Below, piece after piece: positions 54,017-64,000 of a stretch of DNA of 64,000 nucleotides. Positions within the stretch are counted from its first letter, which is position 1, and every line of letters starts with the position of its first letter. Location of the stretch: NCBI GenBank assembly GCA_017302135.1, contig JAFLDZ010000003.1, positions 62,001 through 126,000 of the forward strand, read 5' to 3'. The DNA is from Lysobacterales bacterium (GTDB lineage Bacteria; Pseudomonadota; Gammaproteobacteria; Xanthomonadales; Xanthomonadaceae). A model generated the notes under the pieces. The model saw only the letters and a program-made list of their open reading frames with translations. It was not told where the DNA came from and searched no databases. A program made the position numbers and the translations under genes.

Positions 54017-57000
54017 TCAGAACTTCTGGTTGTACTGCAGATAGAAGAAACCGCCGCCCGGCAGGTCGTAGGCGCCGTCGAACGAGTGCGCGAAAGAACC
54101 TCGGGTGATCGGCGGTTCCTTGCCGAACACGTTGCGCGCACCGGCCGTGATCCTGCCGTTCCACGGCGTCTTCCAGCCGACCTGCACGTCGTGATAGGTC
54201 GCCGATGGAATCCGGTTTTCGAAGCGCAGGAAATTGCCGTTGGCATCGTAGATGTCGTGGTTGCACTGTTCCTGCGGGGTGATGCCGTACTCGAAGTAGT
54301 TGCCGCCCGCACAGGCTTCGTCCATTCCCGAGTAGTAGCGCACCGCCCAATTGACGTTCCAATCGCCCTTGCGCCACGAAGCGTTCAGATTGGAACGCAG
54401 GCGCCATGCCGGCGCGCCGTTGTACTGGCCAACCACGCTGAACAGTTGCTTGGCCGGATCGATGGCGAGCTGATAGGTACTGTCCCACTGGAACGCGAAC
54501 TTGCCCCATGGGGTGTCCGGCAGCGCATAGGTGACCTGGAAGTCGTAGCCCTCGACCTCGCCCTGCGCCAGATTGAACTGGCTCTGGCGCAGATCGAGGA
54601 TATTGCCGGTCGCGTCGCGGACGATGAACGAGCAGAACAGATCGCGCTGGGCCGTGCTGGTCGCGGCGCCAGGGGTTCCGGGCGTGCCGTAACACGCGGT
54701 GAGAATGCTCTGCGAGTTGCGGAAGGTGATCACGTCCTCCAGCGAGATGTTGTACCAGTCGAGGGTCAGATTCAGACCCGGCACCCAACTCGGGCTGTAG
54801 ACGACACCTAAACTTTTGGTGGTGCCGAACTCCGGCTTCAGGCCCGGGTTGCCGCCGGTCAACGAACGGATCTGCGCATTCGGCTGCACCACGCCCGCAG
54901 CCGGGACACCGGCGGCGATGCAACGCGCCGCATCGGTGGTAGCCAGTCCGATGTTGATCGTGTTGCAGGGATCGATCGCGGGCGGGAAGCTTTCGCCGCC
55001 GCCGAGGTAGAGATCGAGCACGTCCGGCGCACGGAAGGATTCGGAATAGGTGCCGCGGAACAGCAGATCCTCGAACACCTGCCACTTCAGGCCGACCTTC
55101 TTCGAGGTGTCGCCGCCGATGTCGGGTTCGACGGTGATGCCGCCGAAGAAACCGGACGACTCGTAGTCGGATTTGCGCGCGGCCAGGTTGAGTTCCAGCA
55201 GTTTGAAGCCCGGGATATCGGCCAGGATCGGCACGTTCAACTCGGCGTAGACCTCGTCGACATTCACGTTGCCGCGGGTCGGCTCGGTGAAGTTGTTGGA
55301 CGAGCCACCGCCGGCGGCCAGCGCATCCGGCGAGCTGTTGTAGGCGGTACGGCGGTGTTCGAGACCGACCGCGAAGCCCAGCGGGCCTGCGGGCAGTTCG
55401 ACGAGCGAGCCGGAAAGATTCGCGAAGTAATCCTTCGTGGTCATTTCCTCGGAAGCATTCAGCGTATAGCCGATGTAGCGGTTCATCGCATCGTATTCAG
55501 CCTGGGTGATCACGCCCGCCGCCAGCCCCAGGTCCGGGCCACCGAAGACGTTGTACGGCACGCAGCCGCTGATGACCGCACCGGCGCCATCCAGACATTC
55601 CAGCGCACCGGTCACCGGATTGCGCCGCGAATCGCCGACCGCGCGACGCAGGTTGAACAGGTTGATGAAATTCTCGCCGCGCGTGCTGGTCCGCGAGTTC
55701 AGGAACGAATAGCCGGCATCCCAGTACATGTCGCGGCCGGCCAGATCGAACGAACCGTCCAGCGACAGCGTGATCGCGGTGTTGTCGTTGTCGAAGTACG
55801 GCTTGCGCGGACCGATCGCGAGCGCACGGAAGTTGGTGCCCCGCAGATTCTGGCCGAACGGGTTGAACACGTTGCCTGCGGTCGGCGCGAACGCCCATTG
55901 CGGGCCGTTCACGCCGCGCGTATCCATGGTCAGCGGGACTTCCGCAAGTTGCTGGTTCGAGTCGCGCTTGACGTAGACCGCCTGCGCGTTGGCGTTGATC
56001 CGATCGGTCAGACGAAGACTGCCCTGGCCGTAGATGTTGAAACGCGAGATCGGCTGCAGCAGGTAGTTGACCGGCGCGAAGTTGTAGCGGTCGGAGCTGC
56101 CTGAGCCGTCGAAGGTGTAGCTGATGAAGCGGCGGAAATCGGACGCCTGACGACCGTCTTCGCCCTGGTTCAGCGTGAACGGGCCGCCGGCGACCGGGGT
56201 GCAGGTCTGGAAGCCGGCCGAGGTCGGCGTGAACGCACCGGCGCAGCGGGTGAAGTTGCCGCGCGCATTGCTGCCCGAGCCGAAGAGACCACCCGACGCC
56301 AGATCGCCGCCGCCGAACGCCGGCACCGACGAGATCTCGCGATCGCCGGCGTACACCGGTTCCTGGCTCTGGTAGGCGAGGCTGACGACCGCGTTCCAAC
56401 GATCGCTGTCGGCGCCGACGGTGAAATCGAAAGACTGTTGAAAGCCATCGCCCTTGGCATAGCCGCCCAGATACGCATTGGCTTCGGCGCCGTCGAAATT
56501 CTTGCGGGTGATGACGTTGACCACGCCCGCGATCGCGTCGGAACCGTAGATCGCCGAAGCGCCGTCCTTCAGCACTTCGATGCGCTCGATGACCGAGACC
56601 GGGATCGAATTGAGATCGACGACCGCGGCATTGGTGATGCCTGCGGTCACCCAACGACGACCGTTGACCAGCACGAGGGTCCGGTTCGCACCGAGGCCGC
56701 GCAGCGAGATGTTCTGGGTGCCGTCGCTGCCGTTGGTGGTGGTGGTGACGTTGCGCAGCGCGCCGCCATCGCTGGCGGTGATATTGAACAGGATGTCGCC
56801 GACCGAGGTCAGGCCGGTGGCTTCGATCGCCGCGCGATCGATGGTCAGCACCGGCGAAGTGCCTTCGACTTCGGAACTGCGCGGAATGCGCGAACCGGTG
56901 ACGGTGACGACGTCGAGTTCGTCTTCGGATGGCGTGTCCTGGGCGAAGCTCATGGTCGGCATCAGCGCGACCGCGATCGCCAGCGGCAATGCTGCAGGCT

Positions 57001-57031
57001 GCATCGGATTCTTGTTGTCGTGATGGATCAT
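54017..57031 (-). CDS. TonB-dependent outer membrane receptor
   Basis: A protein of 1004 residues from ATG 57031 (GGAG six bases upstream; ATG 57034 is equally possible). A signal peptide ends at MSFAQD, followed by the TonB box region [12 protein letters not shown]. The plug domain has [20 protein letters not shown] and [20 protein letters not shown] with AGVVNVIT, all typical. The beta-barrel ends in FYLQYNQKF with C-terminal Phe. The substrate is unknown; large receptors of this type import oligosaccharides, peptides or siderophores. An AraC regulator gene lies 139 bases upstream on the same strand. Confidence 0.95.
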   Translation of the reverse strand: MIHHDNKNPMQPAALPLAIAVALMPTMSFAQDTPSEDELDVVTVTGSRIPRSSEVEGTSPVLTIDRAAIEATGLTSVGDILFNITASDGGALRNVTTTTNGSDGTQNISLRGLGANRTLVLVNGRRWVTAGITNAAVVDLNSIPVSVIERIEVLKDGASAIYGSDAIAGVVNVITRKNFDGAEANAYLGGYAKGDGFQQSFDFTVGADSDRWNAVVSLAYQSQEPVYAGDREISSVPAFGGGDLASGGLFGSGSNARGNFTRCAGAFTPTSAGFQTCTPVAGGPFTLNQGEDGRQASDFRRFISYTFDGSGSSDRYNFAPVNYLLQPISRFNIYGQGSLRLTDRINANAQAVYVKRDSNQQLAEVPLTMDTRGVNGPQWAFAPTAGNVFNPFGQNLRGTNFRALAIGPRKPYFDNDNTAITLSLDGSFDLAGRDMYWDAGYSFLNSRTSTRGENFINLFNLRRAVGDSRRNPVTGALECLDGAGAVISGCVPYNVFGGPDLGLAAGVITQAEYDAMNRYIGYTLNASEEMTTKDYFANLSGSLVELPAGPLGFAVGLEHRRTAYNSSPDALAAGGGSSNNFTEPTRGNVNVDEVYAELNVPILADIPGFKLLELNLAARKSDYESSGFFGGITVEPDIGGDTSKKVGLKWQVFEDLLFRGTYSESFRAPDVLDLYLGGGESFPPAIDPCNTINIGLATTDAARCIAAGVPAAGVVQPNAQIRSLTGGNPGLKPEFGTTKSLGVVYSPSWVPGLNLTLDWYNISLEDVITFRNSQSILTACYGTPGTPGAATSTAQRDLFCSFIVRDATGNILDLRQSQFNLAQGEVEGYDFQVTYALPDTPWGKFAFQWDSTYQLAIDPAKQLFSVVGQYNGAPAWRLRSNLNASWRKGDWNVNWAVRYYSGMDEACAGGNYFEYGITPQEQCNHDIYDANGNFLRFENRIPSATYHDVQVGWKTPWNGRITAGARNVFGKEPPITRGSFAHSFDGAYDLPGGGFFYLQYNQKF

Positions 57032-57170
57032 CATCCTCTCCGTAGTGTTGGATCGAAGCAATGTTGGATCGAAGCGAAAAGACATTCGAGCCATCGACTG
57101 TCGACAGACGTTGCGATCCGCCGTCGGAACGCATCCGCGCGTCGCGCGATGGCTTGTTGTTATTGCACCG

Positions 57171-58109
57171 TTAAAGGCTCGACAACATTACGTTTTGCGC
57201 ATTGCGCTGGCTTTGCGCAGCAGGGCTCGTGCCTGTGCCGGCCTTGGCGCCAATCCGCCTCGCTTGGCGATACGCGGTAGCGGTGGTGCGATAGCGCATG
57301 CGGAACGCGCGCGCGAAACTGCAGCTGTTGTCGAAGCCGCAGGACGCGCCGACTTCGCTGATCGAACAATCGGTGCCCGCGAGCAGTTCGCAGGCATGCT
57401 CCAGACGCAGTCGCACCGATGCGGCCTGCGGACTTTCTTCGTAGATCTCGTGAAAGGTCTTCGACAGATACCAGCTGGAAAAACTGGTGAGTTCGGCCAA
57501 CTCGCTCAGACGTACGACGCGGTGACGATGGCCTTCGAGAAACAGCCGCGCGCGCTGCAGCCGGCCGAAGACCTGTCGCTTGCGGCGGACGGAACGCCCC
57601 GGGCAGCGCGCAATGCCACCATCGAGATCGCGCTGCAGGGCCACGAGATGCAGCAGCATCGACTGCAGTGCGCGGCCGATGGGTTCGTCTCCGTGATGGG
57701 GATGCACCACATCGGCACCGTTGCGCCAGAGCCGGATCGCGATGCGCAGATCGCGCGCGGTCATGCGCCCGTGGCCCGGCAGCCATTCGCCGCGCCCGCG
57801 TCCGAAGGTATCGGCGGGGATCATTACGCCGAGGGTCGCGCCGTACCGGCCGGCCTGCAGCTCCGGGGCGGAATCGCGATCCAGCGCCAGCCATTCGCCG
57901 GGACCCAGGCTGAAGGTGCCTTCGCGCGCGGTGATGCGTGTCCTTCCACGCAACTGGATCCAGATCGAGAAGCCGCCGCCGGCCGTGCGCAGGCTGCCCA
58001 GGCGCGCGACCGCCAGCCAGCGCGGCGCGCGGCCACTCGCCGCGTGTTCGAGATCGACTCTGCTGCCCCGGTCCACCAGTGTGTGTGGATGAGATTGGAT
58101 GGCGTGCAT
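57171..58109 (-). CDS. AraC-family transcriptional regulator
   Basis: A protein of 312 residues. The N-terminal ~170 residues are a cupin-like sensor (GGFSIWIQLRGRTRITAREG). The C-terminal ~100 form the double helix-turn-helix: VRLSELAELTSFSSWYLSKTF and ISEVGASCGFDNSCSFARAF with RMRYRTTATAYR. It reads toward the receptor gene and probably controls it. The C-terminal extension of about 30 residues beyond the HTH is unusual but unremarkable. Confidence 0.9.
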   Translation of the reverse strand: MHAIQSHPHTLVDRGSRVDLEHAASGRAPRWLAVARLGSLRTAGGGFSIWIQLRGRTRITAREGTFSLGPGEWLALDRDSAPELQAGRYGATLGVMIPADTFGRGRGEWLPGHGRMTARDLRIAIRLWRNGADVVHPHHGDEPIGRALQSMLLHLVALQRDLDGGIARCPGRSVRRKRQVFGRLQRARLFLEGHRHRVVRLSELAELTSFSSWYLSKTFHEIYEESPQAASVRLRLEHACELLAGTDCSISEVGASCGFDNSCSFARAFRMRYRTTATAYRQARRIGAKAGTGTSPAAQSQRNAQNVMLSSL

Positions 58110-58262
58110 GCTTCCGCTCCGTGCCGAATGAGGTCCGAGGTGTGACCCAATCGCGGCGGAGGCGCCGGAAATTACCCTGAGATTTCGCCTAAATCGGCGC
58201 GAAAGACTTCCGAAATCGTTCCGAAAGCTTGCGAATCAATGCGTTGCGTACGGCTGTCCGGG

Positions 58263-60536
58263 TCAGGGCTTCGCGTCGGTGAAGGACGGCAGCGGCGCCA
58301 GGCCGATGTCGTTGTCCATCTCCTCGATCGAAGAGAGGTAGATGACGTTCAGGCCCGGGTCGTAGGTCACTGCTTCGAGATACCAGTCGATGTCGCCCAG
58401 ACACGGCGCGTCCTGGCCGGTGCCGTCGGTACGATCGACCGCGACCCAGCGCCAGCGCCAGAAGCAGCGCGCATCGGAATCCATCACCCGCACGCCACCG
58501 GAGGTCGGGACAAGGGTGCGGTTGCGGCGCTGGATCGTCACCCGGTCGATCGTGCGCACATTGCCCAAGTCCAGGTCGGCGCTGCGGATCTCGGGCTTCG
58601 ACATGGAGGCGAGCACGATCCGGCGATGATGCAGGTCCACTACCGCAACGGCCACATCGTCCACCGTGGCCAGTGCGCGCCAGGGCACGCCGCTGCGATC
58701 GTAGAGCGTCACGCCGAGCCGCCCTTCGCCATGATCGGCCACCACCAGCAGACGATCCGGGTCCGGGTGATAGGCCGCATGCACCGGCAGCCCTTCGGGC
58801 GCCGGCAATCGATTCGCCAGCCCCCTTTGCGGATCGAGCTCATAGATACCGACGCCGTGATCGGCGGTCCTGCCGATGGCCAGGGCACGCCGCGAATCGG
58901 CATTCCACATCACCGGATAGCGCGGCACGGGAATGTAGGCATCGAACGAACGCAGCGTCTCGGGACGGGACTGATCCAACCACCACAAGCGCATGTCGCC
59001 GGTACGGTCGGACACGAACATCACCTGACGTCCATCCGGGGCGATCGACGGCAGCAGACTGGATCCGGCGCTGTCGAACAATACGCGCGCTGTCGACATC
59101 GCCTTCGCGCCATCGGCCACCGCGACCCGCCGCACGCGCGAGCGCGTCTCTTCGACTTCGAACGCGACCACGCCCGCACCCTTCGACACCGATGGATACA
59201 TCACGCTGTTGTCGCCGCCGAGGTAATCGGAGATGCGGCCGTTCTGCAGCGACAGTTTCGACATCACCACCTTGCCGTCGATGTAGCGGGCGAAGAGCAG
59301 CCCGCTGCTGTCCGGGGTCCATGCCAGGCCATAGATGTTGGTGCGCAGATCGGTGAGCCGCTGCGCCTCTCCGCCACCGGCGGGGATGCGCCAAAGATCG
59401 GCCAGCGACACGTTGCGCTGGAACGCGATCCAACGGCCATCGGGCGACACGGCCGGCAGCAAGTCCTCATCGGAGGGGGCCTTCGTATAGGCGATCCGTT
59501 CCCACCGCCCCCCATCCAGCGCCATGCGGTACAGCGCCTTGTCCACCGCAGGCTTATCGACTTCAGGCGAAGCCGCATGTTTCGCGCGGCCCGCGCCGAC
59601 CAGCGCCTTACCGTCCGGAAACCATGCAAGCGAATGCGCCTCGCCGCCGATGCATTCGCCAAGTTCGCGCGCCGCACCGCCTGCGGCGGGAATCGCCATC
59701 ACCAGACAACGATCGCCGCCGATACGCACGAATGCGATCTGGCGACCATCGGGCGACCACGCCGGCATCAGGTCGAACTGCTTTTCGACCGGCTCTGTCA
59801 GTGCGCGTGGGGACACCGCAGCCGAGGTCTGCAGCATCAATACCGCAGACTCGGCGCCCTCGACGGAACGGGTATACGCCACCAGCGAACCGTCGGGCGA
59901 AAGCGTCGGCTTTTCCTCCGACATCGGCAGCGAGGCGATCCGCAGATACGGCGGCGAGGCGACCTTGTCGATGACGGAGACGGGCCAGACCGGCAGCTTC
60001 TGTTCGAACGTGTCGCGATCGCCCCGCCAATACGCGACGGCCGCGACCAATACCAATACCGATCCCACCGCAGCCAAAGCCCACGGCCAACGCCTTCGCG
60101 TTGCGGCGCGCTGTGGAGAAATCGCGACCGGCTCGACATCCGCAGGGCCTTCCGCAGGCGCTTCGATGACCTCGTCGATCAGCCATTCCACCGGTGCGAT
60201 CAACCGATAGCCCTGTTTCGCGAGCGTCTCGATGTAGCGCGACTGCTCGCGGTCGTCGCCCAGCGCACGGCGCAGTTGGGTGATCGCCTGGGTCACCACG
60301 TCGTCGCCCGGCAGCGTGTCCGGCCACACCCATTCCAGCAGCGCTTCGCGGCTCACCAGTTTGTTGGAATGCGCCACCAGCGTCAGCAGCACGCCCAGCG
60401 ACTTCAACGTCACCCGCATCGCATCGCCGCCCGTCGCCGGCGCGATCTCGCGCAGCGGAATGTCGACGATCCTGTCGCCGATGCGCAGGCGATCCGACGG
60501 TCGCGGTTCCAGCAGGTTTTTGTGGGACTTCAGCAT
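58263..60536 (-). CDS. CadC-like transmembrane regulator with TolB-like propeller
   Basis: A protein of 757 residues. Residues 15-115 are an OmpR-type winged helix (LKSLGVLLTLVAHSNKLVSR, VVTQAITQLRRALGDD, YIETLAKQGYRLIAPVEW). A membrane helix lies at 151-170. The periplasmic part (185-750) contains propeller repeats of the WD40/TolB type: KPTLSPDGSLVAYTR, MPAWSPDGRQIAFVR, LPAVSPDGRWIAFQR, LPSIAPDGRQVMFVS. It would sense a periplasmic signal and bind DNA directly. Such proteins are common in Xanthomonas relatives; target genes are unknown. Confidence 0.9.
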   Translation of the reverse strand: MLKSHKNLLEPRPSDRLRIGDRIVDIPLREIAPATGGDAMRVTLKSLGVLLTLVAHSNKLVSREALLEWVWPDTLPGDDVVTQAITQLRRALGDDREQSRYIETLAKQGYRLIAPVEWLIDEVIEAPAEGPADVEPVAISPQRAATRRRWPWALAAVGSVLVLVAAVAYWRGDRDTFEQKLPVWPVSVIDKVASPPYLRIASLPMSEEKPTLSPDGSLVAYTRSVEGAESAVLMLQTSAAVSPRALTEPVEKQFDLMPAWSPDGRQIAFVRIGGDRCLVMAIPAAGGAARELGECIGGEAHSLAWFPDGKALVGAGRAKHAASPEVDKPAVDKALYRMALDGGRWERIAYTKAPSDEDLLPAVSPDGRWIAFQRNVSLADLWRIPAGGGEAQRLTDLRTNIYGLAWTPDSSGLLFARYIDGKVVMSKLSLQNGRISDYLGGDNSVMYPSVSKGAGVVAFEVEETRSRVRRVAVADGAKAMSTARVLFDSAGSSLLPSIAPDGRQVMFVSDRTGDMRLWWLDQSRPETLRSFDAYIPVPRYPVMWNADSRRALAIGRTADHGVGIYELDPQRGLANRLPAPEGLPVHAAYHPDPDRLLVVADHGEGRLGVTLYDRSGVPWRALATVDDVAVAVVDLHHRRIVLASMSKPEIRSADLDLGNVRTIDRVTIQRRNRTLVPTSGGVRVMDSDARCFWRWRWVAVDRTDGTGQDAPCLGDIDWYLEAVTYDPGLNVIYLSSIEEMDNDIGLAPLPSFTDAKP

Positions 60537-60658
60537 ACGGGTGGGGGAACCACGCTACGCAACGTTGGGCATCAGCTTAGCAGGCTGCCGGACCGCAACC
60601 GCCGTGCTTTGCACAGGCAGCGCAGCGCCAACCGACAAAGTCGGCAAAGCGGCGAGGA

Positions 60659-61330
60659 TCAATCACTTGGTGCAGTCGGTTTGCGCCCCAGCATGCCGGC
60701 CAACCGGGACACGATCAGCGCCATGTACATCACGCCGTTCCACTGTTCGACGATGACGAGGGTGCGGGCGTGCGGCGAGAGCGGAATGATGTCGCTCAAT
60801 CCGGTCGCCGAGAAATTGGTCGCGCTGAGGAACATCAATTCGACCCAGGTCAACGGCTGTCTGATGCCCCCGGGAGCGAGGAAGGCTTCGGGCTGCAGCT
60901 GCTGGCACAGCATGAACAGCCAGGCATAGGCTTCGGCGAACAGCATGAAGGTGGCGCCTGCCGCCCACAGTTCGTCGCGGGTCGCGCGGTCGTCGCCCAT
61001 CATGTAGGTGATCAGCGAAGCGGCGGCGTAGAAATACGCGGCGGCGTAACCGGCTGCACCGATCACCGCAAGCGCGACGCTGCCGGTCGCGCTGTGCGCG
61101 GTCCATGCGCCAACGCCGACGATGGCCAGCACGCCCGCGATCCAGCCCGGACGCGGCGAGCGATGCACCATCCACACCGCAGCGGCGAGCACGCCGACGC
61201 TGAGCGAAGTCGACAGGATCTGGCCGACGCGATTGTCGCCGAGGAACGGATACAGCAGCAGCGCCAGCAGTTGCACCATGAACAGCGTGCGCGATGGCGC
61301 ACGTATCCATGGCCTGATCGACATGTTCAT
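60659..61330 (-). CDS. two-pore-helix ion channel-like protein with a degenerate filter
   Basis: A protein of 223 residues from ATG 61330 (GGGAGA upstream). About six hydrophobic segments; the last pair brackets ELMFLSATNFSATGLSDIIP and HARTLVIVEQWNGVMYMALI, the arrangement of potassium channel pore proteins. The filter, normally TxGYGD or TGFGD, reads TGLSD here (176-180), so conductance or selectivity is doubtful. Function as a potassium channel is therefore uncertain. Confidence 0.65.
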   Translation of the reverse strand: MNMSIRPWIRAPSRTLFMVQLLALLLYPFLGDNRVGQILSTSLSVGVLAAAVWMVHRSPRPGWIAGVLAIVGVGAWTAHSATGSVALAVIGAAGYAAAYFYAAASLITYMMGDDRATRDELWAAGATFMLFAEAYAWLFMLCQQLQPEAFLAPGGIRQPLTWVELMFLSATNFSATGLSDIIPLSPHARTLVIVEQWNGVMYMALIVSRLAGMLGRKPTAPSD

Positions 61331-61391
61331 GCGTTCTCCCGCGCTCGACGTGCGTTCATCAATTTTTTCATCGATCTTTTCATCCGTGCAT

Positions 61392-62582
61392 TCATCGTTG
61401 CCCACGCTCGACATCGAGCACCGCGCGCGACCATGCTGCCATGAAAGGAATGCCGATGGCGTCGTACTCGTAGCGGTCGTCGTTGAGGATGCCGTCGGCG
61501 TTGACCCGGATGCTCGCGCCGAGCATGCATTCCACGCCGGAATCGCGATCGACCACGTAGGCCACTTCGCTCAGCGCGCCGTAGGCCATCCCGGATTTGC
61601 CGGACACGCTCAAACCATCGGAATAGCGGGCCTTGCCGTCGCCGACGAAGAACCAGCGTGCGTAGCCGTCCGGATATTCCGCTTCGGGATACCGCGGCGA
61701 CGTGCTTTCGCGCGGTCGCATTGCGAGCGCGCGCAGCAGCCGCGCGCGCACGGCGCCAACGATCCGCCAACGCTGTTTGGCCGGCACCGATTCCGGCGAC
61801 ACGAACGCCTGCAGCATGCGCAGGCTGTCGGCCAGCGGCAGGAAATTCGCCTGCGAGAAATCGTGCGGGCCGCGGGTCACGCTGCCATCGTCGTTCTGCC
61901 AGCCCTCGCCCGACAGCGCGCGACCGAACGGGAACCGCCGTGCCCGCGCAGTGGTCGCAGGAAAACGCCGCAGCGTGCGTCCGTCGACGGACAGCAGCGC
62001 GCCGCCGCCGTTGCGCCGGTTGGCTTCGATGTCGGACGAGCCCAGACGCGCGATCAGGCGCACCTGCGGATAGCCCAGTTCGGCGAGCCGACGGTGGATG
62101 TGTTCGCCGCCGAGCAGTTCGTACCAGCGGTTGTACGGACGGTTCTCGCTGACCGCGAAGGTGCGGTCGATACCGCGCGCGAACGTGTCCGCAAGCGGCT
62201 CGTCGCCCCACTCGCCGCTGACCGGCGCAGCGTCCAGACGCAGCACGCTGTCCACGCCCCCGCCTGCGGCCTGCACCGCTTCGGCCATCAGCAGCGCCAT
62301 CGGCAGCTTCGCCACGCTGGCTGCAGGAAACCAGCGCCGTGGCGCAAGGCCGTGATCGTGGGTGATGTAGCGCCGCGCGCCGCCTGCATCGCGAACGATG
62401 CGAACCCAGCGCAGTTGCACCGCATGCTGCGGATCGCCGACCAGCGCGGCGAGCGCGGGCGGCATCCGCGCGAACACGTCCGACCACGGCGAACGGTCGG
62501 GTGACGCCGCACGCAGACCTTGCGGCAACGCAGCAAGCCCGAGACCGAGTGCCGACCACGACAGGAATTCGCGGCGATGCAT
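61392..62582 (-). CDS. Tat-exported serine hydrolase, beta-lactamase-like
   Basis: A protein of 396 residues from ATG 62582. The N-terminus HRREFLSWSALGLGLAAL is a twin-arginine signal. The active-site motifs of the serine beta-lactamase/PBP fold are visible: SVAK (Ser89-Lys92), SENRPYN in place of SDN, and KSGMAYG in place of KTG. It is likely a D,D-peptidase or a beta-lactamase-like hydrolase; substrate open. It overlaps no gene; the channel-like gene begins 62 bases downstream. Confidence 0.8.
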   Translation of the reverse strand: MHRREFLSWSALGLGLAALPQGLRAASPDRSPWSDVFARMPPALAALVGDPQHAVQLRWVRIVRDAGGARRYITHDHGLAPRRWFPAASVAKLPMALLMAEAVQAAGGGVDSVLRLDAAPVSGEWGDEPLADTFARGIDRTFAVSENRPYNRWYELLGGEHIHRRLAELGYPQVRLIARLGSSDIEANRRNGGGALLSVDGRTLRRFPATTARARRFPFGRALSGEGWQNDDGSVTRGPHDFSQANFLPLADSLRMLQAFVSPESVPAKQRWRIVGAVRARLLRALAMRPRESTSPRYPEAEYPDGYARWFFVGDGKARYSDGLSVSGKSGMAYGALSEVAYVVDRDSGVECMLGASIRVNADGILNDDRYEYDAIGIPFMAAWSRAVLDVERGQR

Positions 62583-62947
62583 CCGGCTCAGCCTCCCTCG
62601 CCGATTCGATCGCCATCCGGATGCTGCAGTGCCGCATCTTGAGCGCACGCCATGCCACTTCTCCTGATCGCGGTATGCGATCTGTCTGCAATCTCAAAAA
62701 TAACCCGGATCATCAAGCGCATGCAGCCGCGCAATTCGTGCCTGCCGCGCTGCAGCAAACGACTTCGCGCACGCGCGTGAAAACGAATGCACGCGCACCG
62801 CAGCCCCGCCCCCGCTGGCGTCCGGGATGAATACGATTACAGCGGGCTCGCCCTCCGCCGGCGCGGCTCCTAAGCTCCGAAAGTTTACGCGTCGCCCGAG
62901 CCACACGGCGGCGGTCGTCCGCGCCACTCCGAGGAATCGAGTCACGC
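62583..62947. other. divergent gap before glycogen phosphorylase
   Basis: 365 bases between two divergent genes. No gene, terminator or repeat is supported; promoters for both directions must lie here but I cannot place them. Confidence 0.4.
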
Positions 62948-64000
62948 ATGAAAGTCACAGACCACCCAGTCGCAAAGACCAGCCTGCTTCCGGCTTTCCG
63001 CAATGCGCTGGCGATGACCCGCAGCGACATCCAGGCAGTGCCGGCCGCGCGCGCCGCACTGCGCGCGGCGGCGGATGTCTGCCGCGACACGCTGGCCGGA
63101 CGCTGGGCGGCAACCCAAGCCGAAGACGCCCGTCGCGGGCCGTCCAGCCGCCGCGTGCACTACCTGTCGATGGAGTTCCTGATGGGCCGCGCGCTGCGCA
63201 ACGCGCTGGCGGCGCTGCAACTGGAATCCGAGCTGGCGCGCGAACTGTCCGCGCGCGGCCTGTCGCTGGCCGATGTGCTGGAGGCCGAACCGGACGCCGC
63301 GCTGGGCAACGGCGGCCTCGGCCGGCTCGCCGCGTGTTTCCTCGATTCCTTCGCCGAAACCGGCCTGCCCTCGTTCGGCTACGGCCTGCGCTACCGCTAC
63401 GGCATGTTCGCGCAGGCGACGCTGGACGGCCGCCAGATCGAACGCCCCGACGACTGGCTGCGCCACGGCGCGCTGTGGGATATCGAGCGCCCTGACGTGG
63501 AGTACATCGTCGGCTTCGGCGGCCGGGTCGAATCCGACGGCATCGGCGGTCGCCGCTGGATGCCGGCCGAACGCATCGTCGCCCGCGCCTATGATTTCAT
63601 CGTGCCGGCGCATCACGGCGAACGCGTCTCCACGCTGCGCCAGTGGCAGGCCAGCGCCGAGGCGCCGATCGACTTCGCCGCGTTCTGTCGCGGCGACCAT
63701 GCCGGCGCCGCGCGTCATCAAGTCGCCGCCGATGCGCTGAACTGGGTGCTGTATCCCGACGACAGCACCGACGCCGGCCGCGAACTGCGGCTGAAGCAGG
63801 AAGCGCTGCTGGTCAGCGCTTCGCTGCAGGATCTCATCGCCCGCCATCTCGCCGAAGGCCGCGCGCTGGACCAGCTCGGACAGGGCAACGCAATCCACCT
63901 CAACGACACCCATCCGGCGCTGGCGCCTGCCGAACTGATGCGTCTGCTGATCGACGACCACGGCGTGAGCTGGAACGATGCCTGGGCCATCACCCGTCAA
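62948..64000 (+). CDS. glgP: glycogen/starch phosphorylase, N-terminal part, cut by window edge
   Basis: The frame from ATG 62948 runs 351 codons off the right edge. It matches family GT35 phosphorylases: VHYLSMEFLMGRALRNAL, AALGNGGLGRLAACFLDSFA, GYGLRYRYGMFAQ and NAIHLNDTHPALAPAELM are all hallmarks. It releases glucose 1-phosphate from glycogen or maltodextrin, using pyridoxal phosphate bound near the missing C-terminus. Other alpha-glucan genes would be expected beyond the window. Whether it is GlgP or MalP cannot be told from this part. Confidence 0.95.
   Translation, partial: MKVTDHPVAKTSLLPAFRNALAMTRSDIQAVPAARAALRAAADVCRDTLAGRWAATQAEDARRGPSSRRVHYLSMEFLMGRALRNALAALQLESELARELSARGLSLADVLEAEPDAALGNGGLGRLAACFLDSFAETGLPSFGYGLRYRYGMFAQATLDGRQIERPDDWLRHGALWDIERPDVEYIVGFGGRVESDGIGGRRWMPAERIVARAYDFIVPAHHGERVSTLRQWQASAEAPIDFAAFCRGDHAGAARHQVAADALNWVLYPDDSTDAGRELRLKQEALLVSASLQDLIARHLAEGRALDQLGQGNAIHLNDTHPALAPAELMRLLIDDHGVSWNDAWAITRQ

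Noticed and set aside
58239..60929. Plus-strand frame of about 900 codons
   Set aside because: Antisense to the CadC-like regulator, with Arg/His-rich composition and no domain.

Overview
The window is GC-rich chromosomal DNA of the Xanthomonas/Lysobacter group (order Lysobacterales, class Gammaproteobacteria). The genus cannot be fixed from the sequence alone. The call rests on gene content: a K+-independent proton-pumping pyrophosphatase, a large TonB-dependent receptor with an AraC regulator and an Asp/Asn hydroxylase, a CadC-type regulator with a TolB-like propeller, YaeQ, a bacterial RIO kinase, a possible type IV secretion lipase effector with a lipoprotein partner, and many REP palindromes beside a REP-associated tyrosine transposase (RAYT). 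I saw no rRNA, tRNA or CRISPR array.

Layout. 1-9.5 kb: an S9 peptidase cut by the left edge, small secreted proteins, the lipase/lipoprotein operon, a DksA-type zinc finger protein, a glutathione S-transferase, YaeQ and a sialidase-like lipoprotein. 9.7-23 kb: DUF1615 lipoprotein, RIO kinase, glycine-zipper protein, a membrane-anchored Mrr-type nuclease, a Tat-exported amine oxidase, a frameshifted small membrane protein, a VOC protein, an acyl carrier protein coupled to a membrane protein, an SGNH hydrolase and an amino-acid permease. 23-30 kb: an accessory zone with a frameshifted RAYT, at least three repeat families, relics of two neighbouring genes (permease 5' end, pntB 3' end), a headless LuxR-type regulator and an AT-rich DUF3800 gene.

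30-40 kb: pntB and pntAb without pntAa; a repeat protein; an overlapping four-gene set (ECF sigma factor, membrane protein, DUF3106 protein, esterase); then a membrane pyrophosphatase fused to an OmpA-like domain, followed directly by the soluble pyrophosphatase. 40-53 kb: two giant unrecognised genes (1545 and 2083 residues) in one operon. Upstream of them a pYEATS-like gene is split by a single integron gene cassette. The cassette has an attC site, its joints are G|TT, and removing it on paper restores the pYEATS reading frame. 53-64 kb: Asp/Asn hydroxylase, TonB-dependent receptor, AraC regulator, CadC-like regulator, a two-pore-helix ion-channel-like protein, a Tat-exported serine hydrolase and the start of a glycogen phosphorylase.

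The strongest candidates for something undescribed are the giant gene pair with the cassette-interrupted pYEATS gene, the pyrophosphatase-OmpA fusion and the lipase/lipoprotein operon. At least four +1 frameshifts, three of them in homopolymers, mean either several real pseudogenes or leftover assembly errors.
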